A stretch of DNA of 64,000 bases from Streptococcus sp. NPS 308. Lineage in GTDB: Bacteria > Bacillota > Bacilli > Lactobacillales > Streptococcaceae. Below the pieces are notes generated by a model, which saw nothing but the letters and a program-made list of their open reading frames with translations, did not search any database and was not told the DNA's origin. The stretch's first letter is position 1. Each line of letters opens with the position of its first letter. Both the position numbers and the translations under genes were made by a program. The DNA is taken from contig NZ_AP017652.1 in the NCBI RefSeq assembly GCF_002355895.1, positions 715,001 to 779,000 of the forward strand, given 5' to 3'. Positions 36,014-45,881 of this stretch are shown one piece after another.

Positions 36014-37823
36014 ACATTTTGCCGTTCACGGAAAGAGTTATCGCAAAAAAATCATCAAGTATATTCTCAATCCTGAGAAGACCAAGAATCTTGCATTGGT
36101 ATCGGACTATGGTATGAGGAATTTTCTGGATTTTCCTAGCTATGAGGAGATGGTGCAGATGTATCATGAAAATTTTATCAGTAATGATACGCTTTACGAT
36201 TTTCGCCACAAAAGGCATGAGGAAAATCAACGACTAATTCATGCTCATCATATCATTCAGTCCTTTTCACCCGAAGATCATCTCACTCTTGAACAAATCA
36301 ATCAGATTGGCTATGAGACAATGAAGGAGTTAACTGGTGGTAAATTTCGTTTTATCGTTGCGACTCACGTTGATAAAAATCACCTCCATAATCATATCAT
36401 TGTTAATTCGGTTGATAACAATTCGGACAAAAAACTAAAGTGGAATTATAAAGTGGAACGAACTCTTCGCATGATTTCAGATAGATTTTCTAAAATTGCA
36501 GGGGCGAGAATTATCGAGAATCGCTATTCTTACCAGCAGTATAAAGTTTATCGTAAGACTAATCACAAGTATGAACTTAAGCAACGACTCTTTTTTTTGA
36601 TGGAAAATTCTACCGATTTTGAGGATTTCAAAAAGAACGCCCCATTACTACATGTGGAGATGGATTTCAGTCACAAGCATGCTACCTTTTTTATGACGGA
36701 CTCAACTATGAGACAAGTGGTGCGTGGTAATAAACTCAATCGCAAGCAAGCTTACACAGAAGAATTTTTCAAGAATTACTTTGCCAAAAGGAAAATGGAA
36801 GAGCTTATGGAATTTCTTTTACTCAAAGTTGATAGCTTAGAAGATCTGGTTAAAAAAGCAAAACTATTTGGATTAAATATCAAACCTAAGCAAAAGCATG
36901 TTTCTTTTCAATTTGCAGGAGTAGAAGTGAAAGAGACAGAACTAGACCAGAAAAACTTATATGATGTAGAGTTTTTCAAAGATTATTTTGAGAAGAGAAA
37001 AGATTTGAAAGCTCCAGAAGTTAAGGATTTAGTTCAAGTTTATCAAGAAGAGAGATTCTCCAAAGAAAAAGAACTCCCAAACAAGGAGAAGTTTTGGGAG
37101 TCTTATCAAGAGTTCAGGAGAAACAGAGATGCTGTTCATGAATTTGAGGTAGAGTTGTCACTCAATCAAATCGAAACAGTAGTGGATGATGGTATTTACA
37201 TCAAGGTCAAGTTTGGTATTCGTCAGGAAGGGCTTATCTTTTTGCCTAACATGGAGCTCGATATGGAGGAGGAAAAGGTGAAGGTTTTTATCAGAGAAAC
37301 AAGTTCCTACTATGTCTATTACAAAGATGATGCCGAGAAAAATCGGTATATGAAAGGTAGAACGTTGATTCGTCAATTCAGCTCTGAAAATCTAACAATT
37401 CCGTTCCATAGGGAAACAACTGTGGAGATGATAAAGGAGAAGATTGAGGAAGTGTATACTTTACTTGAGCTGGATATGGATAAGCACTCTTATATTACAA
37501 TTAAAGATGATTTAATTCATGAATTAGCAGCTTCAGAATTGAGAATCAATGCTTTGCAAGAACGAGTGACAACCTTAAATCAAGTAGCAGAATATTTACT
37601 AGCTTCAGTTGAGAATAAGCAAAAAATGAAATTGAATCTTTCAAAATTGAATATAACTGATAAAATTGGCATTGATGTTGTTGAGAAGGAATTGAATGAG
37701 TTAGGTATCCAGATAGAATTAGAGAGTGATAGATATGAAAACATCGTATTTAAAGTGAATAAGTTTATCAATCGTTTGAGTAAGAAAATTTCAAAAGAAG
37801 AAGGGATATGTTTTCAAAAATAA
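36000..37823 (+). CDS. Relaxase (MobA/VirD2-type, Tn5252-like)
   Basis: 607 residues. It should nick one strand at oriT and lead it into the recipient. The N-terminal relaxase domain covers about residues 1-190, with the metal-binding triad in DKNHLHNHIIVNSV near 125-138 and HAHHIIQSF near 81. Candidate nucleophile tyrosines lie in the first 40 residues (KSYRKKIIKYI). The long charged C-terminal part ends in a coiled coil. It overlaps mobC by 14 bp. A decayed second copy of this type of tail lies at 44115-44547. Confidence 0.9.
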   Translation: MVITKHFAVHGKSYRKKIIKYILNPEKTKNLALVSDYGMRNFLDFPSYEEMVQMYHENFISNDTLYDFRHKRHEENQRLIHAHHIIQSFSPEDHLTLEQINQIGYETMKELTGGKFRFIVATHVDKNHLHNHIIVNSVDNNSDKKLKWNYKVERTLRMISDRFSKIAGARIIENRYSYQQYKVYRKTNHKYELKQRLFFLMENSTDFEDFKKNAPLLHVEMDFSHKHATFFMTDSTMRQVVRGNKLNRKQAYTEEFFKNYFAKRKMEELMEFLLLKVDSLEDLVKKAKLFGLNIKPKQKHVSFQFAGVEVKETELDQKNLYDVEFFKDYFEKRKDLKAPEVKDLVQVYQEERFSKEKELPNKEKFWESYQEFRRNRDAVHEFEVELSLNQIETVVDDGIYIKVKFGIRQEGLIFLPNMELDMEEEKVKVFIRETSSYYVYYKDDAEKNRYMKGRTLIRQFSSENLTIPFHRETTVEMIKEKIEEVYTLLELDMDKHSYITIKDDLIHELAASELRINALQERVTTLNQVAEYLLASVENKQKMKLNLSKLNITDKIGIDVVEKELNELGIQIELESDRYENIVFKVNKFINRLSKKISKEEGICFQK

Positions 37824-37937
37824 CCTATCTAGTCATTCTTTATATATAATTTGTATCTTTTGGTATAATAATTTGTATTTAAAATTTAATCATGTTACAA
37901 TTAACATTGAAATCAAATAGAAAAGGAAGATGCAAAT

Positions 37938-38804
37938 GTGGGTACACTATTAGCAACCAGATTAAAAAATAGACGAAAAGAATTAAAAATGTCTCAGCGA
38001 GAACTAGCTGAAGGGATTTGTAAACAGGGGCAAATTAGTCGATTAGAGAGTGGAGAGTTTACCCCTGGAGCGGATTTTCTGCATTCCCTTGCTAAGAAGT
38101 TAAAAGTTAGTATGGACTACTTTTTTGATGAGCAAATTGTAGAGGAGATTGATGAGTTATCAGAGTTTAAAAAATTAGCACAAACATTTATCACAAACCG
38201 AAATTATGAATCATTGAAATATATATATGAATTGGAGCGTGTAAAAGCTCATCGCTTATCTCTGGCAGATAAAATCTACATGGAATGGGTAAAGTCTCTG
38301 ATAGATTATTATTTTTATGGTCACAAAGAAGATGCGATTACACGATTAGAGGAGGTAATGTCACAGTTAAGTGTCTCTGATTTGAATTACCTTCAAGTTT
38401 CAAATACTCTATTTAATTTTTATTATGATATTGAAAATTTAGAGCGTTTTAATGAAATTCGAGAAAAGTTAGAGTATCAAGTAAACCAACTAAATTTAAA
38501 CACAATCAAAGAATTAGAGCTATTTATTAAGTTCAACTATAACGTTTGTCGTTACCTATGGTTACAGAAAAATATTGAAGAAGCTATTACGAAAATCACA
38601 GCTACTATAAAGCAATGTAAGGAGTACAGGACAACTTATCTATTAGCTGATTTATATTTATTAATGGGAAATGTAAGTAAGAATTTTTCTTCAAAAAGTT
38701 CAGTAAAAGAATATTTTGAGACTGCCCATCTCCTCTACAAACTTGGGGAAAACATGTCAATGGCTTTGAAAGTTGAGCATTACCTTGCAGATATAACAGA
38801 ATAA
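37938..38804 (+). CDS. TprA/PlcR-type RRNPP quorum regulator, island 1
   Basis: 288 residues. An HTH_3 domain (residues 5-60, MSQRELAEGICKQGQISRLESG) is followed by TPR helices that bind a signal peptide. It is similar throughout to the regulator at 44652-45515 and, by length and pattern, to pneumococcal TprA. Unlike that regulator it points the same way as its candidate peptide gene (38955), as in Rap-Phr cassettes. It starts 115 bp after the relaxase stop. The start at 37938 is GTG, with AAAAGGAAG upstream. Confidence 0.85.
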   Translation: MGTLLATRLKNRRKELKMSQRELAEGICKQGQISRLESGEFTPGADFLHSLAKKLKVSMDYFFDEQIVEEIDELSEFKKLAQTFITNRNYESLKYIYELERVKAHRLSLADKIYMEWVKSLIDYYFYGHKEDAITRLEEVMSQLSVSDLNYLQVSNTLFNFYYDIENLERFNEIREKLEYQVNQLNLNTIKELELFIKFNYNVCRYLWLQKNIEEAITKITATIKQCKEYRTTYLLADLYLLMGNVSKNFSSKSSVKEYFETAHLLYKLGENMSMALKVEHYLADITE

Positions 38805-38954
38805 GGAATACGGTGTTCTAGTGAGCATCGTTTTTTAAATCCAAATAAGATACAAAAAAGTATCAAATAAAAAAAAATAAAAAAATATTATAAAAAACTT
38901 GACAATATAAAATCGAAGTGCTAAAATAAGTACAAAAAATGAGAGGAGAGACAT

Positions 38955-39104
38955 ATGAAAAATTTGTTTAGGAAAGCGGTTACATCTCTAGTTTTGGGAC
39001 TTACCCTTGTAGGGATAGGTGTAACTCTAAATAGCCAGTTAGTAGTTCAAAATCAATATGTTGCTTCTGAAGATATTGATCCTGGAGCTGCAAATTTATT
39101 TTAA
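38955..39104 (+). CDS. Phr-like signal peptide precursor, island 1
   Basis: 49 residues. A basic start and hydrophobic core (VTSLVLGLTLVGIGVTL) give an export signal, then a short polar C-terminus ending EDIDPGAANLF, the general design of PhrA-type precursors. GAGAGGAGAG lies 6 bp before ATG 38955, and TTGACA at 38899 with TAAAAT 17 bp further looks like its promoter. It is 150 bp after the TprA-like gene. The mature peptide would come from the last 8-12 residues. It was missed by routine size cut-offs. Confidence 0.72.
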   Translation: MKNLFRKAVTSLVLGLTLVGIGVTLNSQLVVQNQYVASEDIDPGAANLF

Positions 39105-39253
39105 AGTAATAGCCAAGCTGTTATTCGTACAAGATTTGTTCTACCTTTGTTGGTTTTGAATAAGCATATGATGTTGTTAAATAAGAATCTATTACCATAA
39201 TATTTTATATTTATAATATGAATTAAAAATTTCAAAAATTAGGAGGGTATCTA

Positions 39254-39385
39254 ATGTCTAATGTTGTTAAAATATACAATGATTTATCTGATGTAGGGAA
39301 CCATGAGAATCATATCAAAAAAATTGGTATTTTCACAAAAAAATGTGGTAAAAGGGAAAAACTTCTGAAGTGTTTCTATGGCTGA
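39254..39385 (+). CDS. 43-residue peptide, possible modified-peptide precursor
   Basis: AGGAGG lies 7 bp before ATG 39254, a perfect ribosome site. The peptide starts MSNVVKIYNDLSDVG (leader-like) and ends with a basic core GIFTKKCGKREKLLKCFYG holding Thr, two Cys and aromatic residues. It sits directly downstream of the Phr-like gene, where TprA-type systems usually have their target peptide. No modification enzyme is nearby; an IS30-like remnant follows on the other strand at about 39395-39500. The RiPP or bacteriocin nature is inference. Confidence 0.5.
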   Translation: MSNVVKIYNDLSDVGNHENHIKKIGIFTKKCGKREKLLKCFYG

Positions 39386-39394
39386 AAACCTAAC

Positions 39395-39500
39395 TTAGTT
39401 GCAATATCGGACTGATTAAAACTTTCTTCAAGATATGCTTATATCTGTAGGGAATAAATTATGGTAATATGTAAGTGGCTCATAGAATCTCCTCATGTCT
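39395..39500 (-). pseudogene. IS30-family transposase start, decayed
   Basis: The reverse strand reads MSHLHITIIYSLQI, stop, AYLEESFNQSDIATKLGF, close to the N-terminal HTH of IS30-type transposases but with a stop codon and no continuation. The interval 39500-39880 beyond it has no gene that I can support. Confidence 0.5.
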
Positions 39501-39886
39501 GTTTGTGTTGTTTTGTACAGTTTTAACGATTTGTGAATCAATGGTTTTTTGTTGAACTTTTTATTGCAATTTATCGTACAAAATAAAACAAAAACATAAA
39601 AAATAGGAACAACGTAAGTGTATACAAATTAAAAATAAGAGAGTATAATAATAAATGAAAATATGATTTTTAAACAGGTCTAACCAAAACAAAAAAGGAA
39701 GGAGGAAGATGTTTAAATAAAAGATTATTATACCTTCATTCATTGAGAGTAATAATTTTAGTTTTTAGAAGGGGAAAGAATTTATAGAATTTAGCAAGCT
39801 CTCGCTAATGAATGAAATTAGCTAATGTGTTGTAAAGGAAACTATAAACTAGATTCTCCTCAATAAGATTGGAATGTGAGTAAGCT

Positions 39887-40327
39887 ATGGTTAGAAAAAA
39901 AACTCTATTAATAATTATTGGGATTATTTTGCTATTTGGGGGTTATTATAGCTGGAAAGTATATCAAGACAGTACAAGAGTAATTATACCACTAGAGTCT
40001 TTACAAGTAAAAGTAATAAAAACTGATAAAGATTATTCTATATCTGCTAAAGCGGATCTAGATAATTTTGAACAAATCTCAAATTATCAAGCGATACAAA
40101 TAGGTAATGATGTCTATTTATATTTTATGAAAACGAAGGCAATTTTTACAAAAACCACAGTAGATACAGATTTATCAAATATCCTGGTAGGTGATACAAC
40201 GCAAGCCATTAACAACATATATGTCGTTAGTGGCGATGATATTGTCGTTAGATTCAATGATAGTAGGTATAATCACATCGATGTTTTGAAGTATACTGAT
40301 AAAAAGTTGTTGCTTCGTTTAAATTAA
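39887..40327 (+). CDS. Small membrane-anchored protein of bacteriocin island 1
   Basis: 146 residues, with one N-terminal membrane segment (residues 6-22, IIIGIILLFGGYYSW) and an extracytoplasmic beta-rich domain. GTGAGTAAG stands weakly upstream of ATG 39887. It is 32 bp before the secreted peptide gene, so it is probably in one operon with it and with the ABC exporter. It could be an immunity protein or helper; no family recognised. Confidence 0.65.
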   Translation: MVRKKTLLIIIGIILLFGGYYSWKVYQDSTRVIIPLESLQVKVIKTDKDYSISAKADLDNFEQISNYQAIQIGNDVYLYFMKTKAIFTKTTVDTDLSNILVGDTTQAINNIYVVSGDDIVVRFNDSRYNHIDVLKYTDKKLLLRLN

Positions 40328-40359
40328 AAAATACATTGCCTAAAAAGAAAGGAAAAAAT

Positions 40360-40698
40360 ATGTTAAAGAAATTTAAGTCATTAATATTCCTGTCTCTTAC
40401 CTCGTTATCCCTTATTTCTGGGACTACTGCATTTGCCGCACATGGCTCATGGTTTTCTAATTTCCAATTTGATGCAAACGGTGTTTCAGAAGTAGGGACC
40501 TCTAATTCTTTTAATGAGGTAGGTCACTTTACTTTTAGGGTTGTTCGAGCAAATGGTGATTGGATTGGGTATAGTAATCACACATTAGGACCTGAACAAT
40601 CGGCGTCTAATAATTACTGGGGGCAACCTGCTTTAGATAGACAGGGGCAGGTTATTATAAACGGTAGATATTGGCATTCACCTTGGTTTGATTCATAA
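40360..40698 (+). CDS. Secreted bacteriocin-like peptide, island 1
   Basis: 112 residues. The signal peptide (residues 1-26, cleaved after AFA) is followed by a small Trp/Asn/Ser/Gly-rich domain (WFSNFQF, GDWIGYSNH, NNYWGQPA, YWHSPWFDS) without cysteines. The composition recalls lactococcin 972-type bacteriocins, which are secreted by the Sec route and paired with a dedicated ABC transporter such as the one downstream. AAGAAAGGAAAAA lies before ATG 40360. The match to the family is not certain. Confidence 0.62.
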   Translation: MLKKFKSLIFLSLTSLSLISGTTAFAAHGSWFSNFQFDANGVSEVGTSNSFNEVGHFTFRVVRANGDWIGYSNHTLGPEQSASNNYWGQPALDRQGQVIINGRYWHSPWFDS

Positions 40699-40965
40699 AA
40701 ACTTGTTGTCTGAATATTAGTGCTTTTTAAGCTAATGTCTAACCCTTCAAAATAGCAAAAATCTATCAGTTGAGTTACATTAGTATTATTCTAAATAACT
40801 CAACTTTTATTTTTTGGAAAATATACTATATATCCGGGGCGCTTAGTCATTTAATAAAAGTAAAATTATACTGATATAAATTTGATCTATTTTTAAATTT
40901 ACTAGTACAACGATTTTACAACAGGTTCTCATATTATTTTTAGATGACACTGGAGAGTAAAAGGT

Positions 40966-43104
40966 ATGTTGAAAATTTCAAATCTTAACAAAAAATACAA
41001 AGAAAAAATAGTTTTGGATTCAGTTTCACTTAATGTAGAAGACCCAAATAAAATTTATTCATTAATAGGTGAGAGTGGAACAGGTAAATCAACATTGTTT
41101 AATATTCTGTTTGGTTTAGATCAGGAATATGAAGGAGAGTATACTTTATTCAATCAAAACGCAAAAGAATATAGTTTAGATACATGGGCTAGGTTAAGAG
41201 AATCAAAGATAGGGTTAGTTTTTCAAGATTATAAACTTTTGGAAGACTTTACTGTTTTTGAAAATTTAAAATTAGCAAGTAATGCATCGGATTCAGATAT
41301 CGAAAGTATCATGAAAGAATTAGATATTTTTGATTTGAAATCTAATTTTTGCTTTGAGTTAAGCGGAGGGCAGAAGCAGAGAGTAGCTCTTGCACGTGCA
41401 GCTATAAAAAACCCAAAGATTTTACTATTAGATGAACCTACAGGAAACTTAGATGGTTTAACTAGCCAATTAGTTTTTAAATATCTACAAAAACTTCGAA
41501 ATCGTGGAATTCTTATTTTCTATATCACTCATGATAGAGAGTTGGCTAATTTGGCAGATGTTGTATATGAGATAAAAGATAAAACAATTAAAGAAATCAG
41601 AAGAATAGAGGAAAATGTAAAGTTATCTGATAATTTAAACGAAAATAATCGGGAAATTCCCTTTAACTTTACTATAGATTATGTAAAATTAAAGGGAATT
41701 CGAAATATTAAGAGGCAATTACTTTTGATAGTTCCTATGACTTTAATAATATCTATTTTTATACTAGGCTTTACTGCGTATCGTTCAGCTTCTTTACTTA
41801 GTTTTGAGCGTTTTTTTACAGGAATAAGTGAAAGAGTCATATTGGTATCTACTCAGCAACTCAATACCGATACAATAAAAGATTATAACGAAAATAATAT
41901 ACAAAGCCCTTATGATGGTAAGAGGATAGGCTTTTCAGAGAAAGATAAAAAACAAGTTGAATCTATTGATGGAATTGAGAAGGTAATTTTATTTAATTAT
42001 GGTGTAAAATCTAACTATAACAATGCTTATAATAGTTTAAATTTAAGTTTTTCTGAAAAAGATTTTTCTAGTAAAATAGGAAAGTTTAACTATGGCTGGA
42101 ATAAAATTTCTTCACTTTCATTCTATCTCCAAAAACTCAATGTTCCTAAATACTTTATTCCAGATTATAATTCGGAGAATATAATCCTGTTATCAGGTGA
42201 CTATCCAAAGGATGATAGTAACGAAGTTTTAGTCCCAGATACTTTTGTTTTGCAACATTTCAATACTGAAGACTATCAAAAAGTTCTTGGGAAAGAGAGT
42301 GAGCTGGAAACAACGAATATATACACTAATGAAAAAAAGAATGATAAAGTAATAATTAGTGGTGTTTATCAAACATATTATCAAAATAGTTTGAAATCAG
42401 ATTATCCAATCTACTCTTCTTATTTTGAAGAATCTAATCTTGAATATTTTTTAAGTCAACAATCATATGAGCATCACAAATATATATTATCGTTGACTCC
42501 TGAAACTTCAAAGGCTAGTAAAGAAATTATAGATAGTTATGATAATTATGTAAATGCTGTAGGGACAAGTAAAGATGGAATGTTAATAAAAATAACTGGC
42601 GATGTAGAGACTATTTCTAAAAATCTGCAAAAACTATTTCCTAAGTATAGATTAGCTTCCAGATATGATATGAGGTCGGGAACTTTTAGTGATATTTATG
42701 GTGGCTTAGTGAGAATATTGTTAGTTGGTTCGATTGTAATTTCACTGGTCATAGGAGCAGTAATTGCATTTTTAAATAAAGGGTATATAGTCAATAGATC
42801 AAAAGAGCTAGCTATTTTATATAGCTTGGGGTATAAGAAAAAGTATATTTTTTCAATAATATTTTTTGACAATATATTTATTTTTCTTTTATCTTTCTTT
42901 AGTGCGATGCTAATAACTACAGTATTAAATTTAGTTTATTTCAGTAAGACGGTGTACTTCTCTTATTTTTCATCATTATTATCATTATCAAATGTGGGAT
43001 ATATTTTTATGCTTGTTGTGTTGATGATGTTAGTATCAGATGTATGGGGATTGAGTACTGTTAAACAAAGGCAACTCCGAAAATTTTTGAACAATCAATT
43101 TTAA
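40966..43104 (+). CDS. Fused ABC transporter (ATPase plus MacB-like permease), island 1
   Basis: 712 residues in one chain. The ATPase is residues 1-210, with P-loop GESGTGKST near 35, signature LSGGQKQR near 130 and Walker B LLLDEPTG near 152. An FtsX/MacB-like permease follows: a membrane segment near 250, a large outside domain and three segments after 580. Such transporters go with lactococcin 972-type bacteriocins, giving export or self-protection. In island 2 the same functions are split between two genes. ATG 40966 has GGAG upstream. Confidence 0.85.
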   Translation: MLKISNLNKKYKEKIVLDSVSLNVEDPNKIYSLIGESGTGKSTLFNILFGLDQEYEGEYTLFNQNAKEYSLDTWARLRESKIGLVFQDYKLLEDFTVFENLKLASNASDSDIESIMKELDIFDLKSNFCFELSGGQKQRVALARAAIKNPKILLLDEPTGNLDGLTSQLVFKYLQKLRNRGILIFYITHDRELANLADVVYEIKDKTIKEIRRIEENVKLSDNLNENNREIPFNFTIDYVKLKGIRNIKRQLLLIVPMTLIISIFILGFTAYRSASLLSFERFFTGISERVILVSTQQLNTDTIKDYNENNIQSPYDGKRIGFSEKDKKQVESIDGIEKVILFNYGVKSNYNNAYNSLNLSFSEKDFSSKIGKFNYGWNKISSLSFYLQKLNVPKYFIPDYNSENIILLSGDYPKDDSNEVLVPDTFVLQHFNTEDYQKVLGKESELETTNIYTNEKKNDKVIISGVYQTYYQNSLKSDYPIYSSYFEESNLEYFLSQQSYEHHKYILSLTPETSKASKEIIDSYDNYVNAVGTSKDGMLIKITGDVETISKNLQKLFPKYRLASRYDMRSGTFSDIYGGLVRILLVGSIVISLVIGAVIAFLNKGYIVNRSKELAILYSLGYKKKYIFSIIFFDNIFIFLLSFFSAMLITTVLNLVYFSKTVYFSYFSSLLSLSNVGYIFMLVVLMMLVSDVWGLSTVKQRQLRKFLNNQF

Positions 43105-43313
43105 CGATGTTAATCAAGAGTTTATTATACCAAGGTTTGCGAACACTCTTTAGTCTTAGTTAGAATGACTCATCATCAGCTTTTCTTGGGAAGGCAGAGA
43201 AGAAAATGGGCTCAACACCCGACTAACTTGGTTGCATAGTTTCTCAATGAAGCCAGCGGTTCACAGTTTCCCAATCTTGAAGTACGTGAATTAACAAAAC
43301 TAGTCTTTCGATT

Positions 43314-43340
43314 TGTACTGACCCCCAAAAGTTGGACATT
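43314..43340. repeat. IS3-type end fragment
   Basis: TGTACTGACCCCCAAAAGTT plus GGAC resembles the terminal repeat of streptococcal IS3-family elements and is related to 7981-8000. The upstream stretch 43110-43313 looks like further IS debris with no intact gene. Confidence 0.4.
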
Positions 43341-43345
43341 TTATT

Positions 43346-44120
43346 GGCTTTTTGTCAACTGTAGTGGGTTGAAGAAAAGCTAAGATCGAGAAAGGACGAA
43401 TTTCGTCCTTTCTTTTTTGATGTTGAGAACGATGAAAATCCGTTTTTTGAAGTTTTCAAAGTTCCGAAAACCAAAAGCATTTCGTTTGATAAGTTTGATG
43501 AGATTATTAGTCGCTTCTAATTTTGCGTTAGAATAGGGTAACTGAAGGGCGTTGACGATTTTCTCTTTGTCCTTGAGGAAGGTTTTAAGACCGCCTGAAA
43601 AAGAGGATGAAGCAGCTTTAGATTGTCCTCAATGAGTCCGAAAAATTTCTCGGGATCCTTATTCTGAAAGTGAAAAAGCAAGATCTGATAGAGATTATAG
43701 TGGTGTTTCAAGTCTTCTGAATAGCTCAAAAGCTTGTCTAGAATTTTTCTATTCGTTAAGTGCATACGAAAAGCAGGGCGATAAAATCTCTTATGGCTGA
43801 GTTTACAACTATCCTGTTGAATGAGCTTCCAGTAGCGCTTGATAGCTTTGTATTCATGGGATTTTCTATCGAATTGATTCATGATTTGAACACGGACACA
43901 ACTCATAGCACGGCTGAGATGTTGGATAATATGGAAACGATCCAGAACGATTTTAGCACATGGAAAAAGCTGTTTAGCTAAGGCATAGTAGGGACTAAAC
44001 ATATCCATCGTAATGACCTTCACCTGGTAACGAACGGCTCTATCGTATCGCAGAAAGTGATTCCGGATAACAGCTTGTGTTCTTCCCTCAAGAACAGTGA
44101 TGATAACGTAGGCGGCCAAC
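43346..44120 (-). pseudogene. ISL3 (IS1167-like) transposase remnant
   Basis: One IS end (GGCTTTTTGTCAACTGTAG) at 43346 is followed, on the reverse strand, by the C-terminal half of an ISL3 transposase. From 44119 it reads ITMDMFSPYYALAK, DRFHIIQHLSRAMS and so on, then a one-base frameshift near 43590 (VLKP instead of VLKTFLKDKEK), then the normal end ...RNAFGFRNFENFKKRI to a stop at 43380. The N-terminal half is missing beyond 44120, where a relaxase tail begins. It is a different IS type from the copy at 4495. Confidence 0.85.
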
Positions 44121-44547
44121 CATTGCCAACCTCAAAGAGAAAATCGCAGAGGTGAATCTTCTTATCGAATTAGACCTTAACAATCAGTCTTACTAGGAAA
44201 TCAAAGATGAGTTAATCAAGGAAATCGCCCAGCTGAATTTGACCATTACAGATTTGCAGGATAAGGTTGCTCATCTAAACAAGATAGCAGAGGTCTTAAT
44301 CAATCTCAACAACTCAGACCCAGAAAATAGAAGACTGGCAAAATATGACTATGCCAAGATGAACCTGACTTTAGCTATCAAACTGGAGCAGGTGGAGAAA
44401 GAAATCGAAGAAAATCAAAGATTTATGACTAAATTGATAGATGATTATGAATATAAGGTTAGGAGATTAGAGAATTTTATCAATATACTTGATAACACAA
44501 GAAATCAAAATGTTACTAAATTAGAACGGGAAACAAAATCAGTATAG
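44115..44547 (+). pseudogene. C-terminal remnant of a second relaxase
   Basis: From 44119 the forward frame reads IANLKEKIAEVNLLIELDL, stop, EIKDELIKEIAQLNL, then an open stretch from 44239 to 44547 of coiled-coil tail (DLQDKVAHLNKIAEVL ... LIDDYEYKVRRLENFI). It parallels the tail of the intact relaxase (DDLIHELAASELRINALQ...). There is no ribosome site of its own, and the catalytic part is gone. It lies just before the TprA gene, as the intact relaxase lies before its TprA paralogue. Confidence 0.75.
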
Positions 44548-44651
44548 TTATTTGAGATACCATGGAAAAATTATAAGGCTGATAGTATTAATTTCACTAT
44601 CAGCCTTACAGGTTATTTAACGTTTCAGAAAAACTATAATGTCAAGATTAA

Positions 44652-45515
44652 CTAAACAGTATCTAATTCTTTCAAATAATTTTCTATCTTCATCAACATT
44701 AAAGGATTGTTATAAATCTTACATAACTCTTTTGCTTCTATATAATAATTTTTGACTTCTTCTTTATCTAGAAATTTGGCTCCAGCATTTCCTACAAGAA
44801 TAAGTAGAGGAGCCAGTTGGTAACTTGTCTGTCTTTGTTTACAGAGTTCAATCGTCTCAAGAGCTTCTTGGATGGCTTCGTTATATTTTTCCTTTGACAC
44901 TAGGTAGTGAGCGTAGTTGTAACGAACTCTGATGTAGCCAAATAAAAACTCTTGATGCTCAAAATTTTTTGTCTGATATAACTCCATTAAATGAGAGTAG
45001 TTTGCCTCATATTCTTGTTCACGACCCACTAAGGAATAGAAATTAGATAGAGTATTCAATACCTTTAAATAAATCAGAGTATTTGAGGAGACTTTTAATA
45101 ATATATTTTCCAATGAAGAAATAGCCTCACACTTACTGTGATATTGATAGAAGTCAATAATAGCTTTAATCCATTCAAGGTAAGTTCGGTCTTCTAGTGT
45201 TAGAAAAGTACTTCGTTCAATCTCTATTCTATAGATATATTCCAAATCGTCATAATTTCTGTCATCTAATAGTCGAGCAGATAATTGCTTGAAATTAGAG
45301 AGGTTAGATTTAATTTCAATTTGTTCATTAAAAAAATAATCTAATGGTACTTCAAGTCGTTGTGAGAGTTTGAACAAAAGGTCTGCGGAGGGAATGAAAT
45401 GCCCTCTCTCAATTTTACTAATCTGGCTTTGTTCACAAATTCCTTCTGCAAGAGTTTGTTGGGAGAGTCTCAACTCTTTTCTTTTCAATCTGAATTTCTC
45501 TGCGAGTGTATTCAT
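44652..45515 (-). CDS. tprA: TprA, PhrA-responsive RRNPP regulator
   Basis: 287 residues. An HTH_3 domain (residues 5-60, LSQQTLAEGICEQSQISKIERG) is followed by TPR helices. The length and divergent placement from phrA are those of pneumococcal TprA, which represses its targets until imported PhrA peptide binds. The 195-bp divergent region with AT-rich tracts should hold both promoters. It ends close to the decayed relaxase tail. Confidence 0.9.
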   Translation of the reverse strand: MNTLAEKFRLKRKELRLSQQTLAEGICEQSQISKIERGHFIPSADLLFKLSQRLEVPLDYFFNEQIEIKSNLSNFKQLSARLLDDRNYDDLEYIYRIEIERSTFLTLEDRTYLEWIKAIIDFYQYHSKCEAISSLENILLKVSSNTLIYLKVLNTLSNFYSLVGREQEYEANYSHLMELYQTKNFEHQEFLFGYIRVRYNYAHYLVSKEKYNEAIQEALETIELCKQRQTSYQLAPLLILVGNAGAKFLDKEEVKNYYIEAKELCKIYNNPLMLMKIENYLKELDTV

Positions 45516-45710
45516 TAAAGATAATAAACCTTCCTATTTGTTTGCTTAATTTCATTATAAAATTTTTAGTTCAAAATAGCAAGTTAAAGGAATGAATAAT
45601 TCTTTATGGTAATAAAAAAAAAAAAAAGTTCAAAATGCAATAAAAATGATTGACTAAATAATATATATGTGTTAGAATAAAAACAAGGAAACAGAAAGGG
45701 GTTTCATTGC

Positions 45711-45881
45711 GTGAGAAAAAAACGTGGAATTAAAAAATTAGTTACATTTGCATTACTAGGTGTTTTTATGTTTAGTAATACAATTCCTTACCAACAGTTT
45801 ATTCAGAAGAATAAACAATTGGAGATTCGAGTGCAATCACAAAAGAAGTCCAATGGTCTTGATGTTGGGAAGGCTGATTAG
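45711..45881 (+). CDS. phrA: PhrA signal peptide precursor
   Basis: 56 residues with a basic start, a hydrophobic segment and the C-terminus SNGLDVGKAD, which I recall as the pneumococcal PhrA signal. The start is GTG 45711, with AAAGGGG 8 bp upstream; TTGACT (45651) and TAGAAT, 17 bp apart, look like its promoter. It is divergent from tprA and followed by the lactococcin 972-type gene. Exported, processed and re-imported, the decapeptide should relieve TprA repression. Confidence 0.93.
   Translation: MRKKRGIKKLVTFALLGVFMFSNTIPYQQFIQKNKQLEIRVQSQKKSNGLDVGKAD

Noticed and set aside
43760-43981. 73-residue forward frame in the ISL3 remnant
   Set aside because: Antisense to recognisable transposase sequence.
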